A stretch of DNA of 64,000 nt from Phytophthora hibernalis (GCA_012656075.1 JAAKBF010000033.1:1-64000); one strand, 5' to 3'; shown: positions 24,716-37,900, numbered from the stretch's first letter. Notes: a model not told the origin generated them from the sequence alone. A program made the numbers and translations.

Positions 24716-24787
24716 AGCGCGGGACCGGGATTGAACCAGTGACCCTTCGAGCTGCAATCGAACGCTCTACCACTGAGCTACCCGCGC
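24716..24787 (-). tRNA. tRNA-Cys(GCA), array copy 44
   Basis: Anticodon at 24753-24755. Markers G and C. Confidence 0.95.
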
Positions 24788-25286
24788 GTCGAACCCTAAA
24801 CAACCCTCCTCCGTTTTGCGAACGCCTATTCTGCGGACCACACGCACCACCACCCACCATATGCACCTCCACAGCCTTGTCACACCACTCACGCATCCCT
24901 TCAGCTATTCCGCACCCTCACAGCTAATGCACAGACCGAAAGCCATGTGTCCAGCTGTTCGAGTCCAGTGGCCGTGAGAACCATGTACACGCGGTGTGCT
25001 ATCGCATTTGGTCCCAGCGGAGCATCACTGGGTAACTAGAACAGCTTGCTGAGGTTGTGCAGACCAAGACCTGGTCAAACAAAACCGACCCCGCACACGA
25101 CATCAGCACGATGGGTTCGAGTCCGATTCTACATGAACTTGCCCGCTCAATCGGCAGTGGTGAGAAGAGAGAGGAAAGCAGTATGTCCGACACGCAACAG
25201 CGGGGTAGCGAAGCGTATATGTGGTGGTGGCAAAGAGCGGCAAAACCCGCCGTCCGAGAGGACACAAGGCGCTCGCAACAACAAGA

Positions 25287-25358
25287 AGCGCGGGACCGGG
25301 ATTGAACCAGTGACCCTTCGAGCTGCAATCGAACGCTCTACCACTGAGCTACCCGCGC
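25287..25358 (-). tRNA. tRNA-Cys(GCA), array copy 45
   Basis: Anticodon at 25324-25326. Markers G and T. Confidence 0.95.
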
Positions 25359-25857
25359 GTCGAACCCTAAACAACCCTCCTCCGTTTTGCGAACGCCTAT
25401 TCTGCGGACCACACGCACCACCACCCACCATATGCACCTCCACAGCCTTGTCACACCACTCACGCATCCCTTCAGCTATTCCGCACCTTCACAGCTAATG
25501 CACAGACCGAAAGCCATGTGTCCAGCTGTTCGAGTCCAGTGGCCGTGAGAACCATGTACACGCGGTGTGCTATCGCATTTGGTCCCAGCGGAGCATCACT
25601 GGGTAACTAGAACAGCTTGCTGAGGTTGTGCAGACCAAGACCTGGTCAAACAAAACCGACCCCGCACACGACATCAGCACGATGGGTTCGAGTCCGATTC
25701 TACATGAACTTGCCCGCTCAATCGGCAGTGGTGAGAAGAGAGAGGAAAGCAGTATGTCCGACACGCAACAGCGGGGTAGCGAAGCGTATATGTGGTGGTG
25801 GCAAAGAGCGGCAAAACCCGCCGTCCGAGAGGACACAAGGCGCTCGCAACAACAAGA

Positions 25858-25929
25858 AGCGCGGGACCGGGATTGAACCAGTGACCCTTCGAGCTGCAAT
25901 CGAACGCTCTACCACTGAGCTACCCGCGC
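25858..25929 (-). tRNA. tRNA-Cys(GCA), array copy 46
   Basis: Anticodon at 25895-25897. Markers G and T. Confidence 0.95.
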
Positions 25930-26428
25930 GTCGAACCCTAAACAACCCTCCTCCGTTTTGCGAACGCCTATTCTGCGGACCACACGCACCACCACCCACC
26001 ATATGCACCTCCACAGCCTTGTCACACCACTCACGCATCCCTTCAGCTATTCCGCACCTTCACAGCTAATGCACAGACCGAAAGCCATGTGTCCAGCTGT
26101 TCGAGTCCAGTGGCCGTGAGAACCATGTACACGCGGTGTGCTATCGCATTTGGTCCCAGCGGAGCATCACTGGGTAACTAGAACAGCTTGCTGAGGTTGT
26201 GCAGACCAAGACCTGGTCAAACAAAACCGACCCCGCACACGACATCAGCACGATGGGTTCGAGTCCGATTCTACATGAACTTGCCCGCTCAATCGGCAGT
26301 GGTGAGAAGAGAGAGGAAAGCAGTATGTCCGACACGCAACAGCGGGGTAGCGAAGCGTATATGTGGTGGTGGCAAAGAGCGGCAAAACCCGCCGTCCGAG
26401 AGGACACAAGGCGCTCGCAACAACAAGA

Positions 26429-26500
26429 AGCGCGGGACCGGGATTGAACCAGTGACCCTTCGAGCTGCAATCGAACGCTCTACCACTGAGCTACCCGCGC
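26429..26500 (-). tRNA. tRNA-Cys(GCA), array copy 47
   Basis: Anticodon at 26466-26468. Markers G and C. Confidence 0.95.
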
Positions 26501-26999
26501 GTCGAACCCTAAACAACCCTCCTCCGTTTTGCGAACGCCTATTCTGCGGACCACACGCACCACCACCCACCATATGCACCTCCACAGCCTTGTCACACCA
26601 CTCACGCATCCCTTCAGCTATTCCGCACCCTCACAGCTAATGCACAGACCGAAAGCCATGTGTCCAGCTGTTCGAGTCCAGTGGCCGTGAGAACCATGTA
26701 CACGCGGTGTGCTATCGCATTTGGTCCCAGCGGAGCATCACTGGGTAACTAGAACAGCTTGCTGAGGTTGTGCAGACCAAGACCTGGTCAAACAAAACCG
26801 ACCCCGCACACGACATCAGCACGATGGGTTCGAGTCCGATTCTACATGAACTTGCCCGCTCAATCGGCAGTGGTGAGAAGAGAGAGGAAAGCAGTATGTC
26901 CGACACGCAACAGCGGGGTAGCGAAGCGTATATGTGGTGGTGGCAAAGAGCGGCAAAACCCGCCGTCCGAGAGGACACAAGGCGCTCGCAACAACAAGA

Positions 27000-27071
27000 A
27001 GCGCGGGACCGGGATTGAACCAGTGACCCTTCGAGCTGCAATCGAACGCTCTACCACTGAGCTACCCGCGC
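27000..27071 (-). tRNA. tRNA-Cys(GCA), array copy 48
   Basis: Anticodon at 27037-27039. Markers G and C. Confidence 0.95.
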
Positions 27072-27570
27072 GTCGAACCCTAAACAACCCTCCTCCGTTT
27101 TGCGAACGCCTATTCTGCGGACCACACGCACCACCACCCACCATATGCACCTCCACAGCCTTGTCACACCACTCACGCATCCCTTCAGCTATTCCGCACC
27201 CTCACAGCTAATGCACAGACCGAAAGCCATGTGTCCAGCTGTTCGAGTCCAGTGGCCGTGAGAACCATGTACACGCGGTGTGCTATCGCATTTGGTCCCA
27301 GCGGAGCATCACTGGGTAACTAGAACAGCTTGCTGAGGTTGTGCAGACCAAGACCTGGTCAAACAAAACCGACCCCGCACACGACATCAGCACGATGGGT
27401 TCGAGTCCGATTCTACATGAACTTGCCCGCTCAATCGGCAGTGGTGAGAAGAGAGAGGAAAGCAGTATGTCCGACACGCAACAGCGGGGTAGCGAAGCGT
27501 ATATGTGGTGGTGGCAAAGAGCGGCAAAACCCGCCGTCCGAGAGGACACAAGGCGCTCGCAACAACAAGA

Positions 27571-27642
27571 AGCGCGGGACCGGGATTGAACCAGTGACCC
27601 TTCGAGCTGCAATCGAACGCTCTACCACTGAGCTACCCGCGC
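27571..27642 (-). tRNA. tRNA-Cys(GCA), array copy 49
   Basis: Anticodon at 27608-27610. Markers G and T. Next gene 569 bp on. Confidence 0.95.
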
Positions 27643-28139
27643 GTCGAACCCTAAACAACCCTCCTCCGTTTTGCGAACGCCTATTCTGCGGACCACACGC
27701 ACCACCACCCACCATATGCACCTCCACAGCCTTGTCACACCACTCACGCATCCCTTCAGCTATTCCGCACCTTCACAGCTAATGCACAGACCGAAAGCCA
27801 TGTGTCCAGCTGTTCGAGTCCAGTGGCCGTGAGAACCATGTACACGCGGTGTGCTATCGCATTTGGTCCCAGCGGAGCATCACTGGGTAACTAGAACAGC
27901 TTGCTGAGGTTGTGCAGACCAAGACCTGGTCAAACAAAACCGACCCCGCACACGACATCAGCACGATGGGTTCGAGTCCGATTCTACATGAACTTGCCCG
28001 CTCAATCGGCAGTGGTGAGAAGAGAGAAAAGCAGTATGTCCGACACGCAACAGCGGGGTAGCGAAGCGTATATGTGGTGGTGGCAAAGAGCGGCAAAACC
28101 CGCCGTCCGAGAGGACACAAGGCGCTCGCAACAACAAGA

Positions 28140-28211
28140 AGCGCGGGACCGGGATTGAACCAGTGACCCTTCGAGCTGCAATCGAACGCTCTACCACTGA
28201 GCTACCCGCGC
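28140..28211 (-). tRNA. tRNA-Cys(GCA), array copy 50
   Basis: Anticodon at 28177-28179. Markers G and C. Carries the same short GA tract form as copy 4 (near 28024). Confidence 0.95.
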
Positions 28212-28710
28212 GTCGAACCCTAAACAACCCTCCTCCGTTTTGCGAACGCCTATTCTGCGGACCACACGCACCACCACCCACCATATGCACCTCCACAGCC
28301 TTGTCACACCACTCACGCATCCCTTCAGCTATTCCGCACCCTCACAGCTAATGCACAGACCGAAAGCCATGTGTCCAGCTGTTCGAGTCCAGTGGCCGTG
28401 AGAACCATGTACACGCGGTGTGCTATCGCATTTGGTCCCAGCGGAGCATCACTGGGTAACTAGAACAGCTTGCTGAGGTTGTGCAGACCAAGACCTGGTC
28501 AAACAAAACCGACCCCGCACACGACATCAGCACGATGGGTTCGAGTCCGATTCTACATGAACTTGCCCGCTCAATCGGCAGTGGTGAGAAGAGAGAGGAA
28601 AGCAGTATGTCCGACACGCAACAGCGGGGTAGCGAAGCGTATATGTGGTGGTGGCAAAGAGCGGCAAAACCCGCCGTCCGAGAGGACACAAGGCGCTCGC
28701 AACAACAAGA

Positions 28711-28782
28711 AGCGCGGGACCGGGATTGAACCAGTGACCCTTCGAGCTGCAATCGAACGCTCTACCACTGAGCTACCCGCGC
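28711..28782 (-). tRNA. tRNA-Cys(GCA), array copy 51
   Basis: Anticodon at 28748-28750. Markers G and C. Confidence 0.95.
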
Positions 28783-29281
28783 GTCGAACCCTAAACAACC
28801 CTCCTCCGTTTTGCGAACGCCTATTCTGCGGACCACACGCACCACCACCCACCATATGCACCTCCACAGCCTTGTCACACCACTCACGCATCCCTTCAGC
28901 TATTCCGCACCCTCACAGCTAATGCACAGACCGAAAGCCATGTGTCCAGCTGTTCGAGTCCAGTGGCCGTGAGAACCATGTACACGCGGTGTGCTATCGC
29001 ATTTGGTCCCAGCGGAGCATCACTGGGTAACTAGAACAGCTTGCTGAGGTTGTGCAGACCAAGACCTGGTCAAACAAAACCGACCCCGCACACGACATCA
29101 GCACGATGGGTTCGAGTCCGATTCTACATGAACTTGCCCGCTCAATCGGCAGTGGTGAGAAGAGAGAGGAAAGCAGTATGTCCGACACGCAACAGCGGGG
29201 TAGCGAAGCGTATATGTGGTGGTGGCAAAGAGCGGCAAAACCCGCCGTCCGAGAGGACACAAGGCGCTCGCAACAACAAGA

Positions 29282-29353
29282 AGCGCGGGACCGGGATTGA
29301 ACCAGTGACCCTTCGAGCTGCAATCGAACGCTCTACCACTGAGCTACCCGCGC
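29282..29353 (-). tRNA. tRNA-Cys(GCA), array copy 52
   Basis: Anticodon at 29319-29321. Markers G and C. Confidence 0.95.
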
Positions 29354-29852
29354 GTCGAACCCTAAACAACCCTCCTCCGTTTTGCGAACGCCTATTCTGC
29401 GGACCACACGCACCACCACCCACCATATGCACCTCCACAGCCTTGTCACACCACTCACGCATCCCTTCAGCTATTCCGCACCCTCACAGCTAATGCACAG
29501 ACCGAAAGCCATGTGTCCAGCTGTTCGAGTCCAGTGGCCGTGAGAACCATGTACACGCGGTGTGCTATCGCATTTGGTCCCAGCGGAGCATCACTGGGTA
29601 ACTAGAACAGCTTGCTGAGGTTGTGCAGACCAAGACCTGGTCAAACAAAACCGACCCCGCACACGACATCAGCACGATGGGTTCGAGTCCGATTCTACAT
29701 GAACTTGCCCGCTCAATCGGCAGTGGTGAGAAGAGAGAGGAAAGCAGTATGTCCGACACGCAACAGCGGGGTAGCGAAGCGTATATGTGGTGGTGGCAAA
29801 GAGCGGCAAAACCCGCCGTCCGAGAGGACACAAGGCGCTCGCAACAACAAGA

Positions 29853-29924
29853 AGCGCGGGACCGGGATTGAACCAGTGACCCTTCGAGCTGCAATCGAAC
29901 GCTCTACCACTGAGCTACCCGCGC
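29853..29924 (-). tRNA. tRNA-Cys(GCA), array copy 53
   Basis: Anticodon at 29890-29892. Markers G and T. Confidence 0.95.
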
Positions 29925-30423
29925 GTCGAACCCTAAACAACCCTCCTCCGTTTTGCGAACGCCTATTCTGCGGACCACACGCACCACCACCCACCATATG
30001 CACCTCCACAGCCTTGTCACACCACTCACGCATCCCTTCAGCTATTCCGCACCTTCACAGCTAATGCACAGACCGAAAGCCATGTGTCCAGCTGTTCGAG
30101 TCCAGTGGCCGTGAGAACCATGTACACGCGGTGTGCTATCGCATTTGGTCCCAGCGGAGCATCACTGGGTAACTAGAACAGCTTGCTGAGGTTGTGCAGA
30201 CCAAGACCTGGTCAAACAAAACCGACCCCGCACACGACATCAGCACGATGGGTTCGAGTCCGATTCTACATGAACTTGCCCGCTCAATCGGCAGTGGTGA
30301 GAAGAGAGAGGAAAGCAGTATGTCCGACACGCAACAGCGGAGTAGCGAAGCGTATATGTGGTGGTGGCAAAGAGCGGCAAAACCCGCCGTCCGAGAGGAC
30401 ACAAGGCGCTCGTAACAACAAGA

Positions 30424-30495
30424 AGCGCGGGACCGGGATTGAACCAGTGACCCTTCGAGCTGCAATCGAACGCTCTACCACTGAGCTACCCGCGC
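30424..30495 (-). tRNA. tRNA-Cys(GCA), array copy 54
   Basis: Anticodon at 30461-30463. Markers G and C. Two private spacer changes, G to A near 30341 and C to T near 30413; the tRNA body is unchanged. Confidence 0.95.
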
Positions 30496-30994
30496 GTCGA
30501 ACCCTAAACAACCCTCCTCCGTTTTGCGAACGCCTATTCTGCGGACCACACGCACCACCACCCACCATATGCACCTCCACAGCCTTGTCACACCACTCAC
30601 GCATCCCTTCAGCTATTCCGCACCCTCACAGCTAATGCACAGACCGAAAGCCATGTGTCCAGCTGTTCGAGTCCAGTGGCCGTGAGAACCATGTACACGC
30701 GGTGTGCTATCGCATTTGGTCCCAGCGGAGCATCACTGGGTAACTAGAACAGCTTGCTGAGGTTGTGCAGACCAAGACCTGGTCAAACAAAACCGACCCC
30801 GCACACGACATCAGCACGATGGGTTCGAGTCCGATTCTACATGAACTTGCCCGCTCAATCGGCAGTGGTGAGAAGAGAGAGGAAAGCAGTATGTCCGACA
30901 CGCAACAGCGGGGTAGCGAAGCGTATATGTGGTGGTGGCAAAGAGCGGCAAAACCCGCCGTCCGAGAGGACACAAGGCGCTCGCAACAACAAGA

Positions 30995-31066
30995 AGCGCG
31001 GGACCGGGATTGAACCAGTGACCCTTCGAGCTGCAATCGAACGCTCTACCACTGAGCTACCCGCGC
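30995..31066 (-). tRNA. tRNA-Cys(GCA), array copy 55
   Basis: Anticodon at 31032-31034. Markers G and T. Next gene 573 bp on. Confidence 0.95.
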
Positions 31067-31567
31067 GTCGAACCCTAAACAACCCTCCTCCGTTTTGCGA
31101 ACGCCTATTCTGCGGACCACACGCACCACCACCCACCATATGCACCTCCACAGCCTTGTCACACCACTCACGCATCCCTTCAGCTATTCCGCACCTTCAC
31201 AGCTAATGCACAGACCGAAAGCCATGTGTCCAGCTGTTCGAGTCCAGTGGCCGTGAGAACCATGTACACGCGGTGTGCTATCGCATTTGGTCCCAGCGGA
31301 GCATCACTGGGTAACTAGAACAGCTTGCTGAGGTTGTGCAGACCAAGACCTGGTCAAACAAAACCGACCCCGCACACGACATTAGCACGATGGGTTCGAG
31401 TCCGATTCTACATGAACTTGCCCGCTCAATCGGCAGTGGTGAGAAGAGAGAGGAAAGCAGTATGTCCGACACGCAACAGCGGGGTAGCGAAGCGTATATG
31501 TGGTGGTGGCAAAGAGCGGCAAAAAACCCGCCGTCCGAGAGGACACAAGGCGCTCGCAACAACAAGA

Positions 31568-31639
31568 AGCGCGGGACCGGGATTGAACCAGTGACCCTTC
31601 GAGCTGCAATCGAACGCTCTACCACTGAGCTACCCGCGC
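31568..31639 (-). tRNA. tRNA-Cys(GCA), array copy 56
   Basis: Anticodon at 31605-31607. Markers G and C. The downstream oligo-T is six T (31521-31526) instead of four, and a C-to-T change near 31383 is shared with the truncated last unit. Confidence 0.95.
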
Positions 31640-32137
31640 GTCGAACCCTAAACAACCCTCCTCCGTTTTGCGAACGCCTATTCTGCGGACCACACGCACC
31701 ACCACCCACCATATGCACCTCCACAGCCTTGTCACACCACTCACGCATCCCTTCAGCTATTCCGCACCCTCACAGCTAATGCACAGACCGAAAGCCATGT
31801 GTCCAGCTGTTCGAGTCCAGTGGCCGTGAGAACCATGTACACGCGGTGTGCTATCGCATTTGGTCCCAGCGGAGCATCACTGGGTAACTAGAACAGCTTG
31901 CTGAGGTTGTGCAGACCAAGACCTGGTCAAACAAAACCGACCCCGCACACGACATCAGCACGATGGGTTCGAGTCCGATTCTACATGAACTTGCCCGCTC
32001 AATCGGCAGTGGTGAGAAGAGAGAGAAAGCAGTATGTCCGACACGCAACAGCGGGGTAGCGAAGCGTATATGTGGTGGTGGCAAAGAGCGGCAAAACCCG
32101 CCGTCCGAGAGGACACAAGGCGCTCGCAACAACAAGA

Positions 32138-32209
32138 AGCGCGGGACCGGGATTGAACCAGTGACCCTTCGAGCTGCAATCGAACGCTCTACCACTGAGC
32201 TACCCGCGC
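32138..32209 (-). tRNA. tRNA-Cys(GCA), array copy 57 (last of the left array)
   Basis: Anticodon at 32175-32177. Markers G and T. GA tract one base short. The following unit ends at 32696 before reaching its tRNA. Confidence 0.95.
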
Positions 32210-32909
32210 GTCGAACCCTAAACAACCCTCCTCCGTTTTGCGAACGCCTATTCTGCGGACCACACGCACCACCACCCACCATATGCACCTCCACAGCCTT
32301 GTCACACCACTCACGCATCCCTTCAGCTATTCCGCACCTTCACAGCTAATGCACAGACCGAAAGCCATGTGTCCAGCTGTTCGAGTCCAGTGGCCGTGAG
32401 AACCATGTACACGCGGTGTGCTATCGCATTTGGTCCCAGCGGAGCATCACTGGGTAACTAGAACAGCTTGCTGAGGTTGTGCAGACCAAGACCTGGTCAA
32501 ACAAAACCGACCCCGCACACGACATTAGCACGATGGGTTCGAGTCCGATTCTACATGAACTTGCCCGCTCAATCGGCAGTGGTGAGAAGAGAGAGGAAAG
32601 CAGTATGTCCGACACGCAACAGCGGGGTAGCGAAGCGTATATGTGGTGGTGGCAAAGAGCGGCAAAATCCGCCGTCCGAGAGGACACAAGGCGCTCTGAC
32701 AAAACAAACAACGCTGCTACATATTGCGTCTTGTGCTTGTGATTAGTAGAAACTGCTTTGCCCTCATGACAAAGCGACCCCTTATGACAAGGAAATGTCG
32801 GTACGCAACAAATGAACACTGGACTTCAGTGCACAATAGAAAAACCAAAATGGAAACTGGATTCATCTGGCAAGAACGAACTAAATGGCTGCATCTCACT
32901 GAGCAGCTA

Positions 32910-34822
32910 TTATGGCGTTGGATACTTTTGATTCAGCCACGATCGCACGATTTTATTTCTGTTTGTAGCCGGAGTCAGGTTTTCCCTGTAGTTCTTAACA
33001 AATGTCGACGAAAATGCGTTGGGGAAATGGGCGTGAAGAAAAATAACCATCTCGAATGACTGTGGCAGGGTGTTCAACAGCGGCGAAATGTTAGGTCTGA
33101 CTTTTGGGGAGAATCGATGCAGCGAGTACACCACCTGGAAATGTCCATTGGCGATGGCCATTTCAATCGCATCAGTGGTGGACCTCAGGTTCCGAGACCC
33201 TTTCAGCAACCACTTGACTACTCCTAAATGCCCCTTTCAGCTGCCAGCTTCATCACCCGCCCTGTGTCGTTCAATTTGTGGCCATTGTCGTGAAGCCATT
33301 TCATAATTTCCAAATGATCGTTAGATGGGGTAGCTAACACAGTTTCCTTCTCAAATTTGGAGAAGAGTTTCGAAAACAGCCATTTAACCACCTCGAAGTG
33401 TCCATTAGCCGCTGCATGATCTATGGTTTCTAAGATCCAAGCTTTTCTCAACACATGGTGCTGGTCAAACCATTCGAGGACCGCAACATTTCCTTTCCAG
33501 CAATTGTTGTAAACAAATCTTGTGTTTCAGGCCACGTCACCTCCTCATCCGGTTTTCGTTTTCCTGGTCTCATGTTTAGCGAATTGAAATCACCAAGCAA
33601 TTGCAGCGACTCGACACTTCCATTAAGCACTGCTTTTCTATGTGCATTATAATCTGGCCACGTACACGAGAGGCGACCGAGCATCCATTTCGTCGAGTTT
33701 AAGCATCCCCCTCAATTGCACGTTTCACAGCACACATGCTAATACCGATCTTGTGCTTCTCGTACAAATATTGGAGTATTCCAACGTGATCTCGTTCCGC
33801 AGCCACGACAATTAGATCATTACAAACGTTTGGCTTGCGTTGAAGTATATCACATCCAATCGGGTGCTCGAGCAGCCATCGAGTCATCGGTAGATCACCG
33901 CGCTCACATCCATTCGTCAAAGCCTCACACCAATAATCTATCCAAAGCTCGTCATCCTTCGGAAGAGGTGAATGCAGTTGCCAGATTTGCTGCATAGTCT
34001 CTAAATGGTCCGATTTCGATAAGTCACGTATCGCCGAAGCTGCAAGGTCTTTATCGAGATGGAAATACCCCAGGTCTAGCATCCACTCGATCAATTCATA
34101 GCCCGGCGTCAGACGATCGTAGTCCAGAATACAGGTGCTTCCGTCAGAAGGCAGTAATCGATCCACGAGATCAAAGTCAGCAACTCGCAGTGCATACTCA
34201 ATAATACAAACTCGCTGATTGTCATTCAGCTCGTGAAGCTTGTGATCAAGGAACCATAGAACAGTGTCACCACGGCCATTTTCGGCGGCCTTGATGATAG
34301 CTTCATGGTCCCAGAAGACAATATTGGCTTCGTCGGTGTTGTGCAGCAAGCACCGAGATAGCAGTTCTGAAAGATCATCATCCGGACAGGAATTGACTGT
34401 TATATCTCTGTCTTGTTTCGTTGCACTGAAAGCTAAGAGAAATTGCAAAACACTCAGGTGGCCGTTCTCCGCTGTCTGGGCAACCACGCTCGAAGGTACT
34501 TCACACCCCGAAAAATGCGAAAAAGCCACGTTACGATCGATAGATCACCTTTAGCTGCCGCCACCTCCATCGATTTCGAGAACTGCCAGCGATAGTAATG
34601 AGGTTCGGAGCGGAGATAATTGCTAAGAGACCATGGTGTGCTCTTATCGGTAGGAAGTGGGGAACTGCAAGCCCACATCCAGTCCAGGAACGGAATCGAG
34701 GCAAACGTGCATGCAACATGCAGCGAGAGACTCGGTGGTAGACCGATAAACTCGGAGATATTCCTTGTAATATCTGGATCGCCTGTGAACCGCCGTGAAG
34801 TGAATTCCACCGCTGTGTACAT
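32910..34822 (-). pseudogene. Ankyrin-repeat protein gene, several frameshifts
   Basis: Reading starts at the ATG ending at 34822. The N-terminal region carries ITRNISEFIGLP and SLSNYLRSEPHYY, a pattern I associate with Phytophthora ankyrin proteins, followed by ankyrin-like helices such as VAAAKGDLSIVTWL, AENGHLSVLQFLL and AAANGHFEVVKWLF. Such repeats bind protein partners; no partner can be named. The product is spread over at least five reading segments. The breaks lie near 34.52 kb (T run), 33.71 kb (G run), 33.50 kb and 33.24 kb (G run), and most are repaired by adding one base at a homopolymer. The gene may be a pseudogene or carry sequencing errors. It begins 213 bp from the end of the tRNA array; that gap holds nothing recognisable. 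Confidence 0.8.
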
Positions 34823-34983
34823 CGTTCGTGTTTGGCAGAAAGCTTTGAATGGGAGTCGCGGAATTGGATAAAAGGAACTTGGTCAGGAACTGCCAATCTG
34901 ATGGAATCATCTCGAAGCATTTAGATATAAAAGCGACAGCGGTTATTTTTCTCTGCATGGCCCGAGATAGCAAGTGGTGAGGA

Positions 34984-37900
34984 ATGCCTGCAAGCCGAAG
35001 CGGCAGCCCCGAGCGAGGCGAAGCCACGGCAGACGAGGCGACCAAGAAACCCGCATTGCCAACAACCGGTCTCAATTCGTAACACCTTCGTCGTTCTTCA
35101 TCATCCGTGAATCGACCAGCAGCATCATTTTACCAAATGGAGGTACCAGAACTTCTGGCAGAAGCGCCCCTAAGCTACGACGAAAGGGTGGTGAAGACGG
35201 AACTTCTTCCAATCATACTCGCCAGGGACGTTCTTCATCTTCTAGTTCAAGGAAAAAGAAATCGAGATCGACGACTCCATCCAGCGCTACCCTGCGGAAT
35301 TCAACATCTGCCGTATCTCCCATTGTGTACGAAGGGGAAGAAGAGGCCCCGCCACAGATCGATGCTGACACGATTAATCCTCCAACTACAGTCCAGAAGA
35401 AGCACGCAATGGAACTTTCAATACTAAATCGCTGCGGTTCTGCTCCTGATCTGCCGATGTACAGTCCCCTGAGTGCAGGCGTGTTCAGCTCTTCCAAGAA
35501 GCGAACCCTTCAGAGTTCCAATGGTGCTAGTCCTCACCTTGCAACGTTGCAGCGCAGTCGGTTAGCACCTTTGCCGGTCAAAACTCGCTCGGACGCAGCG
35601 AAGCCAGACCCTTTACTGGAAAACATTGACAACCTTGAGAGTGAGGAATTGAGAACACTGGCTCGGAACTCGAGCGACCCTCTGCTGCAGGAGAAAATGC
35701 GTTACGATGCACAGACCATTGCGTCTTTGAAGCAGCGACTTGTCTTGTCAGAGCGAGAAATCTCATCCAGCACCAAGTATCGGCACATGAGTGAGAAGCA
35801 GATCGCACAGCTCAGTCACGAGAACCAACGTCTTCAAGCTGAAAAGACGCAGCAACAAGCTCGTATTGACGAACTGGACAGGGCCGTACTCAGACAACGG
35901 CACGAATACGACAAGCTTGCTGCACGTTATGCTTCTGTATACGCCAATCTCCAGAAGTTGGTCGATCAGCAGCCGAATGCATCGGATAACTCAGCTCAGC
36001 AGAGTGTTCTCCAGGCGCTTGCTCGTGAGAACCAAGACTTCCTACGCAAACTTCGGGTACGTTGGAGCTTTTCGACTCGTATTCTTGTTTAATTTGTGAT
36101 TTGGGATTGTTGGATCCTGCAGGTTCTGGAAGCGCGCCAAGCCGAGGACAAGACGCTCACGTCAAACCAGGACAAAAAGATCAAGCGTCTGAAAGTTGAG
36201 ATCGAGGCATTACAGCACATGCGCGACGCCAAAAATCGGGAAGATGAAATCGACGACACTACCAGCGACACTGATCACGTATCTCGGTTGGGGAAGCAAA
36301 AGAAGCGGCCGGACAGCGCATCGTCGACTGTATCTATCAATTCGTCCACCCCGAGGATGGTAGGATCATCAGCACGGGTACAAGCTGTGCAAGCATCAGC
36401 TCTGGGGACTTCCAGCCATCTTGTGACAGCCGAAGCATACCAATATATCGATCCGAACATCCTCAAGGTCCTCGAAAAAGTGGACTCGCAGTTCAGCATC
36501 ACCAACGCCATCAACCTCTCCACGGTGCTGAAAAAATGGCTCAACAGTTGCGTCCACATTGTCAGCTCCACCCACCTCCCGACCGTGCTGCAAACGTACG
36601 TCTTGAAGTATACTTTCGTGATGCTTTTGTCTGTATTGAACAGAGCTGTACCATCGACTATGCAGGTTGCTGAAGCGCACGTGTGATTTGTTGCATTGCG
36701 AGCATGCAGCACTCTTCACTGTTGACCACGCTACGCGAAATTGGTCGCCACGTGCTCGGGCGTGGCATGGAGCACTGGGAACTGCCACTAGACAAAGGAA
36801 TCGCGGGATACGCCGCAAGACACAACACGCTTTGCAACGTACATTACGCCAACGACGATCCGCGCTTCTACAGCTCTACCGATTCGATCACGAGTACGAT
36901 TTCGCGAGAAGTTTTAGCTCTTCCAATCGTGCACGAGCTGCAGCTTTATCTCGAATCGCACTTGATCAACGGTGGGGGCAGCAACCATTTGAAAACAAAC
37001 AGACTTGGAGTCTTTGCGGTACTTCGTGCTTGGAACACTACCCACCAGAAACCGTTTTCCGCCAACGACCAGGTTCTAGGCAGTCTTCTTGCCATTCAAG
37101 CGGGCATCATAGTTCGGCAGTCAGCCGTGACCAAGACGCTACAAAAAATCAACCACAAAACGCATCAGATTCTGCGAATGCCAAGCGAAATTGTTGCCGC
37201 AGCGTCGACTGCACTGCATTTGCACAGCCCGGGCTCAGAGATGGCAGGCAACCCATCAGCTACTTCGTCATCTCCGTCTCGAATGCAATCCGAGCTCCCA
37301 GGAGCATCACCCACCCCGTCGGTGGTGCAACTAGTAGCCGCCGCGCAGACGGAGCTAGGTGAGTGCTTAGACATCAAGCAAATTCGTATCTTCGTGTTGG
37401 ATGTTGCGGTGCGTAAGTTGTGGCACGTGGGTAAGCAGATGTCGACTGATGGCACCACTTCAAGTGTTGTACGGCGCTATGTTAGCGCTCAGGCTTCTCT
37501 GTGTGCACTCCTTTTGCGTAGCAACGCAACGCCAATGGTACTAATGGAGCCCTCGTCAGAAGCGTCCTTCAATGATACGGTGGACATTACTGGTGGCGCT
37601 CGTGGGCTGTATCTCGTCCCGATTCTTTCTCCATGGGGGAACGAGGCGCTTCCATTCGGTGTGTTGCAGGTTGCGCGAGTGGCTAAGGCTCGGTTATCGG
37701 CTTCACCCTTCGAGCTCACAGCGTCGGAAGGGACTGGAAACAGATCTGCTGCGGATGTCGCAGTCACGAGTGAGCGCGAGGCTGCACAGCAAACTGAAGA
37801 CCGTTTGATGTTGGAATTGCTTGGCCTTTTCTGTAGTGTCTTTGCGGGATTGTTGCACCACGTTGCTGGCCAACAGCTTTACGATACTTGCCCGCCGGAG

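Larger units (their letters stand above)
1..32696 (-). repeat. Tandem array of ~571-bp units, each with one tRNA-Cys(GCA)
   Basis: About 57 units follow head to tail. The usual spacing between successive tRNA genes is 571 bp; seen exceptions are 559, 568, 569, 570, 572 and 573 bp. The window opens inside a unit, and the array stops abruptly at 32696, between the oligo-T and the tRNA of a truncated 58th unit. Only the tRNA looks functional; about 500 bp of each unit is spacer. Most length changes fall in a GA tract (standard form AGAAGAGAGAGGAAAG). Two marker bases vary between units: marker 1, A or G, 174 nt below the tRNA (587 in the second unit), and marker 2, C or T, 128 nt above it (960 in the second unit). 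The two right-hand copies at 62934-64000 are the same unit inverted. Confidence 0.97.

Noticed and set aside
1..32696. CRISPR-like or coding minisatellite interpretation of the array
   Set aside because: Units are 571 bp with a complete tRNA and no repeat-spacer pattern. The context is eukaryotic.
34644..35075. 143-codon minus-strand frame upstream of the ankyrin gene
   Set aside because: It overlaps the ankyrin start and the GAF gene start in other frames and shows no domain.
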